Source: JALHUB01 sp050010555 (GTDB lineage: Bacteria; Chloroflexota; Dehalococcoidia; DSTF01; JALHUB01). From it: 26,224 nucleotides of DNA. The notes under the pieces were generated by a model, which saw only the letters and a program-made list of their open reading frames with translations, made no database searches and was not told where the DNA came from. Position 1 is the first letter of the stretch. Every line of letters begins with the position of its first letter. The DNA is taken from NCBI GenBank assembly GCA_050010555.1, contig JBEKKV010000030.1, positions 1 to 26,224 of the forward strand. The letters are read 5' to 3'. The position numbers and the translations under genes are program-made. Positions 22,583 to 26,224 of the stretch are shown here, in pieces.

Positions 22583-22862
22583 CAATCTCGTGGTGCCACC
22601 CTAGTTGCTGCGGCAATGCCGCAGCATCTCTTGTCGGGTACGGCCTTCAGTTTTCAGAAAGCGATACCCTGGGCTCTGTTAACGGTGCCCTCTCCGGCAT
22701 CCCCTACTGCCCGCACGAGTTTCGGGGTTGCGGCTCCCAGGTCCATTCCTATCGCTGCGCCGACGCCGGTTCTCACCTGTCCCGGCTCTCTGACTCGCCT
22801 GAGGCGAGAGTCTCGCTTAGCGACGTACTAGTCCTGCTCTTCGCCGATGCGCTATTCGATTT
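22554..22862 (-). promoter_or_regulatory. Tryptophan T-box riboswitch leader of trpEGDCFB
   Basis: The untranslated leader carries the canonical T-box AGGGTGGCACCACG (22589-22602), an apical stem-I motif (GGACAGGTGAGAACC, about 22768-22782), and a CACCGTTAAC element (about 22678-22687). It has a specifier UGG at 22743-22745 in 'GAATGGACC' and an intrinsic terminator just before trpE. UGG is the tryptophan codon. The T-box bulge UGGC would pair with a 3' end GCCA, that is, discriminator G73, as expected for bacterial tRNA-Trp. Uncharged tRNA-Trp should stabilise the antiterminator and switch on transcription of all six downstream genes. The leader is about 330 bases to the start codon. Confidence 0.93.
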
Positions 22863-22868
22863 TCCAGC

Positions 22869-22897
22869 ACTATATCAGCGCCGCGGTCGCTTGTCAA
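22869..22897 (-). promoter_or_regulatory. Promoter of the trpEGDCFB leader
   Basis: A perfect TTGACA (22892-22897), exactly 17 bases, and TATAGT (22869-22874). The expected start is near 22862. The -35 box contains the TGA stop codon of trpA (22894-22896), so promoter and upstream gene share sequence. Confidence 0.88.
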
Positions 22898-23706
22898 GCC
22901 CGCTCCGAGCTTCTCTCTCGATATGAAACGAGCGACCGGACGTATTGTTTCAGGCGAGCTTCGATTTCGCCCGGCGGCGACGAATCGATAACGTCGACGA
23001 TGGCGCTTCCGACAACCGCAGCGTCGGCCAGGCCGTGCAGCGAGCGCAGGTGCTCCGGCCGTGAGACGCCGAAGCCGACAGCAAGCGGCAGCGAGGTGTG
23101 GCGTCTGACCCGGGCGAGGAAATCGGGCAGGCCGGCGGGAAGCTCAGCCCTGGCACCCGTCACGCCGGCGATGCTGACGCAGTAGACGAGGCCCGATGCC
23201 TCGGCAGCGATGCGTCGAATCCTCTCGTCGTCGGAGCCCGGCGCGACGAGGAGAATGTTGTCGAGACCGGCTTCGCGAGCGCTGGCCCGAAGGTCCGCGC
23301 CTTCCTCCGGCGGCAGGTCGACGACAATCAGCCCGTCGACGCCGGCCGCGGCTGCCTCCTCGACGAAGGCTTCGTTGCCGAACGCGAGGATGGGGTTGGC
23401 ATAGCTCATGAGCACGAGGGGAACGTCCTTCACGCCGCGTCGAATCTCAGCGGCGACGCCGAGGCAGCCGGAGACCGTCATGCCCGCTTCGAGGGCGCGG
23501 AAGGAGGCTTTCTGGATGGTCGCGCCGTCAGCGACGGGGTCGCTGAAAGGCACACCCAGCTCGACCATGTCGGCGCCGCCGTCGACGAGCGCCCCGACGA
23601 TCGACGGCGTCGATTCTGCGTCCGGGAAGCCGCAGGTGACGTAGGCGACGAGGGCTAGCCGGCTTTCGGCCTTCGCCCGGGCCAGAGCTTCGCTGATGCG
23701 CGTCAT
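22894..23706 (-). CDS. trpA: Tryptophan synthase alpha chain
   Basis: A 270-residue (beta-alpha)8 enzyme splitting indole-3-glycerol phosphate into indole and glyceraldehyde 3-phosphate. 'VELGVPFSDPVADGATIQ' carries the catalytic Glu49 and Asp60; 'GLIVVDLPPEE', 'VSIAGVTGAR' and 'VGFGVSRPEH' form the remaining phosphate and substrate loops. Length is standard. ATG 23706 is preferred because the family's N-terminus begins there. It has no clear Shine-Dalgarno, but a TATACT box sits 6 bases before it, suggesting a leaderless mRNA. Its stop codon overlaps the T-box promoter -35. It precedes the T-box, so it is apparently not under that control, unlike its partner trpB. Confidence 0.95.
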   Translation of the reverse strand: MTRISEALARAKAESRLALVAYVTCGFPDAESTPSIVGALVDGGADMVELGVPFSDPVADGATIQKASFRALEAGMTVSGCLGVAAEIRRGVKDVPLVLMSYANPILAFGNEAFVEEAAAAGVDGLIVVDLPPEEGADLRASAREAGLDNILLVAPGSDDERIRRIAAEASGLVYCVSIAGVTGARAELPAGLPDFLARVRRHTSLPLAVGFGVSRPEHLRSLHGLADAAVVGSAIVDVIDSSPPGEIEARLKQYVRSLVSYRERSSERA

Positions 23707-23712
23707 GGCGCC

Positions 23713-23718
23713 AGTATA
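23713..23718 (-). promoter_or_regulatory. -10 box of a probable leaderless trpA promoter
   Basis: TATACT (23713-23718) ends 6 bases before the trpA ATG, so transcription initiating 7 bases after the box would begin on the A of ATG. No good -35 is visible at 16-18 bases (AGGCGG at 17). Confidence 0.4.
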
Positions 23719-23803
23719 CGACAGCGCTCGCCTTTCCGCCTCACTGCCCATTCCGCCGCCGGCTCACGCAGGGGCCCGATCTCCACTTTTTCTTCACTCA
23801 AAA

Positions 23804-23848
23804 TGATCAACGGATCACATATCCTTCGCCCCTGTTTCGTAAAAACAG
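23804..23848. promoter_or_regulatory. Two palindromes in the trpA / phosphoesterase divergent region
   Basis: TGATC-aacg-GATCA (23804-23817) and CTGTTT-cgtaa-AAACAG (23832-23848) are perfect inverted repeats of 5 and 6 bp. The first loosely resembles CRP/FNR half-sites. They lie 83-225 bases from the two divergent starts and may be operators; no regulator can be named. Confidence 0.35.
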
Positions 23849-23894
23849 AAAGGTATATCCTCCCCCGGCAAGGGATGCATTTGCGTAGCATCAC

Positions 23895-23913
23895 GCCCGA
23901 CTGCTCGTCGGGC
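23895..23913 (+). promoter_or_regulatory. 7-bp hairpin before the phosphoesterase start
   Basis: GCCCGAC-tgctc-GTCGGGC is a perfect 7-bp stem ending 17 bases before ATG 23931. There is no T-run, so it is not a terminator. It could influence translation initiation, since the gene has only a weak ribosome-binding site. Confidence 0.35.
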
Positions 23914-23930
23914 AGAATCGGGACTGACCG

Positions 23931-25421
23931 ATGGAACTGTCACCCGCTATCCTATCGCGATTGAAACCAATTCCAGCGCTCGCGCTCTGTCTCTGGCTCG
24001 CAGCCTGCTCCGGATCGAGCGGACCCAGCGCGACTCCAACCGCTCAGGCGACAGCGGTCGCTACCCAGGCCCAGACGCTGGCGCAGGCGCAAGCGAAAAT
24101 CAAGCACGTCGTCATCATCATGCAGGAGAACCGCAGCTTCGACTCCTACTTCGGCACCTTCCCCGGCGCTAATGGCATCCCGATGGCCAACGGCGTGCCG
24201 ACGGTTTGTGCTCCCGATCCGCGCAACGGGCAGTGCCGGACGCCCTACCACGACCCGAACGATGGGAACGCAGGGGGGCCCCACGGCGCGCCTGCCGCGG
24301 TCGCGGACATCGACCGCGGCAAGATGGACGGGTTCATCGATCAAGAGCTGAAGGCCAGGGCATCCGACTGCGCCTCCACGCCGAACAACCCCGAGTGCAC
24401 CAATCCCAACGTCCAGCCCGACGTCATGGGATGGCACGACGCCCGTGAGATCCCCAACTACTGGACTTACGCCGAGCAGTTCGTCCTCCAGGATGCCATG
24501 TTCGAGCCGAACGCCTCCTGGAGCCTGCCGGCGCATCTGTTCATGGTCTCTGAATGGTCGGCGAAGTGCAGCCGATTCGACGATCCGTCGAGCTGCGTGA
24601 GCGCGCTGGAAGCGCCGGACATCCCGCCCGACTTTCGCGCCGCCAACCCGCTCCAGCCGAACGGCTCAGTCAAGCGCCCCGACTACGCCTGGACCGACCT
24701 GACGTATCTTCTCCATAACGCGGGCGTGTCCTGGGCCTACTACGTCGCGCAGGGCACCGAGCCTGACTGTGAGAACGACGAGATGATCTGCATCCCAAAG
24801 GCTCAGAGCGCCGGCACGCCGGGCATCTGGAACCCGCTGGCCTGGTTCGACACCGTGCGGGAAGACGGCCAACTGGGCAACATCCAGACGCTCGACAACT
24901 TCTACGGGGCCGCCCAGAACGGCACCCTTCCGACCGTCTCCTGGATTTCGCCCGAAGGCAGCGTGAGCGAGCACCCACCGGCGCTAATCAGTGACGGCCA
25001 GGCCTACGTCACCGGCCTGATCAACGCCATCATGCAGGGGCCCGACTGGGACAGCACAGCGATATTCCTTGCCTGGGACGACTGGGGCGGCTTTTATGAT
25101 CACGTTGTCCCGCCCACCGTCGACGCGAACGGCTACGGGCTGCGGGTCCCGGGCCTGGTCATAAGCCCATACGCAAAGAAGGGCTACATCGATCACCAGA
25201 CCCTCAGCTTCGACGCCTACGTCAAGCTGATCGAAGACCTGTTCCTCGGCGGCCAGCGAATAGACCCGGCAACCGACGGTCGCGCCGACCCGCGCCCCGA
25301 CGTCCGCGAGAACGCCCCGCAGCTCGGCGACCTCCTGCAGGACTTCGACTTCTCGCAGTCGCCGCGTCAGCCTCTCGTCCTGTCGGAGCATCCGCCGCCT
25401 GGCCCCGCTTCAACGCCTTAA
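23931..25421 (+). CDS. Phospholipase C / phosphoesterase-family lipoprotein
   Basis: A 496-residue exported lipoprotein. The signal peptide ends in lipobox L-A-A-C (Cys26), followed by a Ser/Thr/Ala/Gln-rich linker (27-56). 'KHVVIIMQENRSFDSYFGTF' (about 58-77) is the hallmark start of the bacterial phosphoesterase family (PF04185: non-haemolytic phospholipase C, AcpA-type acid phosphatase), where Glu66 and Asn67 take part in metal binding and catalysis. 'WDSTAIFLAWDDWGGFYDHVVPP' (about 376-398) supplies the second conserved metal-site block, and 'GLRVPGLVISPYAKKGYIDHQTLSFDAYVKLIEDLF' the third. The likely role is hydrolysis of phospholipids or phosphate esters outside the membrane, perhaps for phosphate supply. 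ATG 23931 gives a complete signal peptide; the ribosome-binding site is weak. Confidence 0.87.
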   Translation: MELSPAILSRLKPIPALALCLWLAACSGSSGPSATPTAQATAVATQAQTLAQAQAKIKHVVIIMQENRSFDSYFGTFPGANGIPMANGVPTVCAPDPRNGQCRTPYHDPNDGNAGGPHGAPAAVADIDRGKMDGFIDQELKARASDCASTPNNPECTNPNVQPDVMGWHDAREIPNYWTYAEQFVLQDAMFEPNASWSLPAHLFMVSEWSAKCSRFDDPSSCVSALEAPDIPPDFRAANPLQPNGSVKRPDYAWTDLTYLLHNAGVSWAYYVAQGTEPDCENDEMICIPKAQSAGTPGIWNPLAWFDTVREDGQLGNIQTLDNFYGAAQNGTLPTVSWISPEGSVSEHPPALISDGQAYVTGLINAIMQGPDWDSTAIFLAWDDWGGFYDHVVPPTVDANGYGLRVPGLVISPYAKKGYIDHQTLSFDAYVKLIEDLFLGGQRIDPATDGRADPRPDVRENAPQLGDLLQDFDFSQSPRQPLVLSEHPPPGPASTP

Positions 25422-25575
25422 GCGCTCATAGACAAGCAGTTCAACCCGGCCCTAGAGGCGCATGGGGCTAGCGCGAGCTTTTCTGGATTTCTCACCTGAA
25501 GATGGGAGACCGCGTTGGGCGCCTTCTTGGCGACGAACGATAGAGGCTATTATGGCCCTCCAGGGCCGGGCGTGG

Positions 25576-25665
25576 CCTGATCGTTAGGGATTGGGTTCTC
25601 GCAGGTTATGGGTCTATTGGCGGAACAGGAACAGCCTGATCGTTGGGAATTGGGTTCTCGCAGGT
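25576..25665 (-). repeat. 59-bp tandem duplication at the 3' end of the dockerin-like gene
   Basis: A 31-base segment occurs at 25576-25606 and again at 25635-25665 with two differences, a period of 59 bases. On the minus strand both copies encode T-C-E-N-P-I-P-N-D-Q. The gene now stops between them; the second copy reads on to its own stop (see findings). Confidence 0.75.
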
Positions 25666-26224
25666 GCTGTAGTTGCGACCGAAGACGAACTGCAGGTCCT
25701 TGATATCGATGTCGCCGTCAGACGACGCCGGCTCCAGGTCGTACCACTGGTCGTAGAGCTGCAGACCGGTGGTCGAGCCGTAGCGGAAGGCCTCCGCCTG
25801 GTCGTCCTTCACGTCGACCTTGCAGTCGAGGTTGAGGTCACCCTCGAGCATGCGGACCGTGATGGTCGCGTTCGAGCACACTGCGGTCAACTGCCCGGGG
25901 AGTGTGCCCGGGATCTGCGATTCCGTTGTCCTTCGTCGGCCGCATGTTGTAGGCCTGCATCAGGTTCTGCACGTTCGGCGTGATGGTGATCCGTTCGACC
26001 AGCCCGTTGCCTTCCGGCCCCCGAGCGCCGGTCGGCGGATCTGTGTCCTTGGTCACGCAGCCCTCAAGAAGGTCGCTCTCGTTCACGATGGTAACGAAGC
26101 AGCCGTTCGGCGGAATCACGCGCCCAAGGCTGGTGAGCCAGGCGTTGTCCGGAGTCGTCGAGACTGACACAAACTGCTTGTCCCAGAAGAGCTCGTGCTC
26201 CCACGCGCCGAGGCCCTCAGGAAC
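25606..26224 (-). pseudogene. Secreted dockerin-like protein, 3' part, split by a frameshift and cut by window edge
   Basis: On the minus strand one frame is open from the edge (26224) to 25838: '...AWEHELFWDKQFVSVSTTPDNAWLTSLGRVIPPNGCFVTIVNESDLLEGC...', ending in unlikely sequence after 'MRPTKDN'. The frame one base further on takes over at about 25915-25945 ('TTESQIPGTLPGQLTAVCSNATITVRMLEGD') and runs to 25606. That second part contains two dockerin/EF-hand-like calcium loops, 'GDLNLDCKVDVKDDQ' and 'SDGDIDIKDLQFVFGR'. Reading both as one protein needs a single +1 shift. Dockerin-like domains mediate attachment of extracellular proteins. This is either a genuine pseudogene, a programmed shift, or an assembly error; the N-terminal part is outside the window. 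Confidence 0.68.

Noticed and set aside
22533..22616. 28-codon N-terminal extension of trpE
   Set aside because: It covers the T-box, antiterminator and terminator; the real start has a strong ribosome-binding site at 22532.
23703..23894. 63-codon minus-strand frame upstream of trpA
   Set aside because: It overlaps the trpA start and the candidate operators, lacks a ribosome-binding site and has no family resemblance.
1..26224. CRISPR array, insertion sequence, prophage or toxin-antitoxin locus
   Set aside because: No regularly spaced repeats, transposase or integrase motifs, phage genes or recognisable toxin-antitoxin pair were found on either strand.

Overview
The window is GC-rich bacterial chromosome. 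A tryptophan T-box leader, housekeeping-type -35/-10 promoters, an orphan CoA-ligase alpha subunit, UspA, DUF1330 and dockerin proteins, and a 'W-x-F-L-T-N-H-A' winged-helix regulator together suggest a Chloroflexota (Dehalococcoidia-like) genome. That placement is an inference from gene content, not from a marker gene. There is no transposase, integrase, phage gene, CRISPR array or rRNA.

Positions 1-5.5 kb are a loose accessory stretch. In order they hold the start of a universal stress protein (runs off the left edge), a small winged-helix regulator behind a tandem 56-bp repeat with palindromic cores, a DUF1330-type protein, a tiny DUF4177-like protein, a branched-chain-amino-acid-type ABC substrate-binding lipoprotein, a secreted DUF11-like surface protein, and two small dimeric alpha/beta-barrel proteins, one apparently truncated. 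Four tRNA-3'-end-like sequences lie between these genes.

Positions 5.6-9.9 kb are on the plus strand: two tandem paralogous lipoproteins overlapping by ATGA, an acyl-CoA synthetase (NDP-forming) alpha subunit with a long leader hairpin, an SDR oxidoreductase, and tRNA-Asp(GTC) with its own promoter. Positions 10.1-16.7 kb hold a zinc-ribbon protein divergent from an MgtA-type Mg2+ P-type ATPase, then an acyl-CoA dehydrogenase-like enzyme and a YhgE/Pip-type ABC-2 membrane protein.

Positions 16.8-23.7 kb, on the minus strand, carry all seven tryptophan biosynthesis genes. Six are tightly overlapped in the order trpE-trpG-trpD-trpC-trpF-trpB behind a strong promoter, a T-box riboswitch with a UGG specifier and an intrinsic terminator. 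trpA lies upstream of the T-box with a separate, apparently leaderless promoter. The T-box promoter -35 box overlaps the trpA stop codon, so the alpha and beta subunits of tryptophan synthase appear to be under different controls. This is the best-supported regulatory system in the window.

Positions 23.9-26.2 kb hold a phospholipase C/phosphoesterase-family lipoprotein (plus) and, convergent to it, the 3' end of a secreted dockerin-like protein. That gene is split by a frameshift, has a 59-bp tandem duplication at its end, and continues past the right edge.
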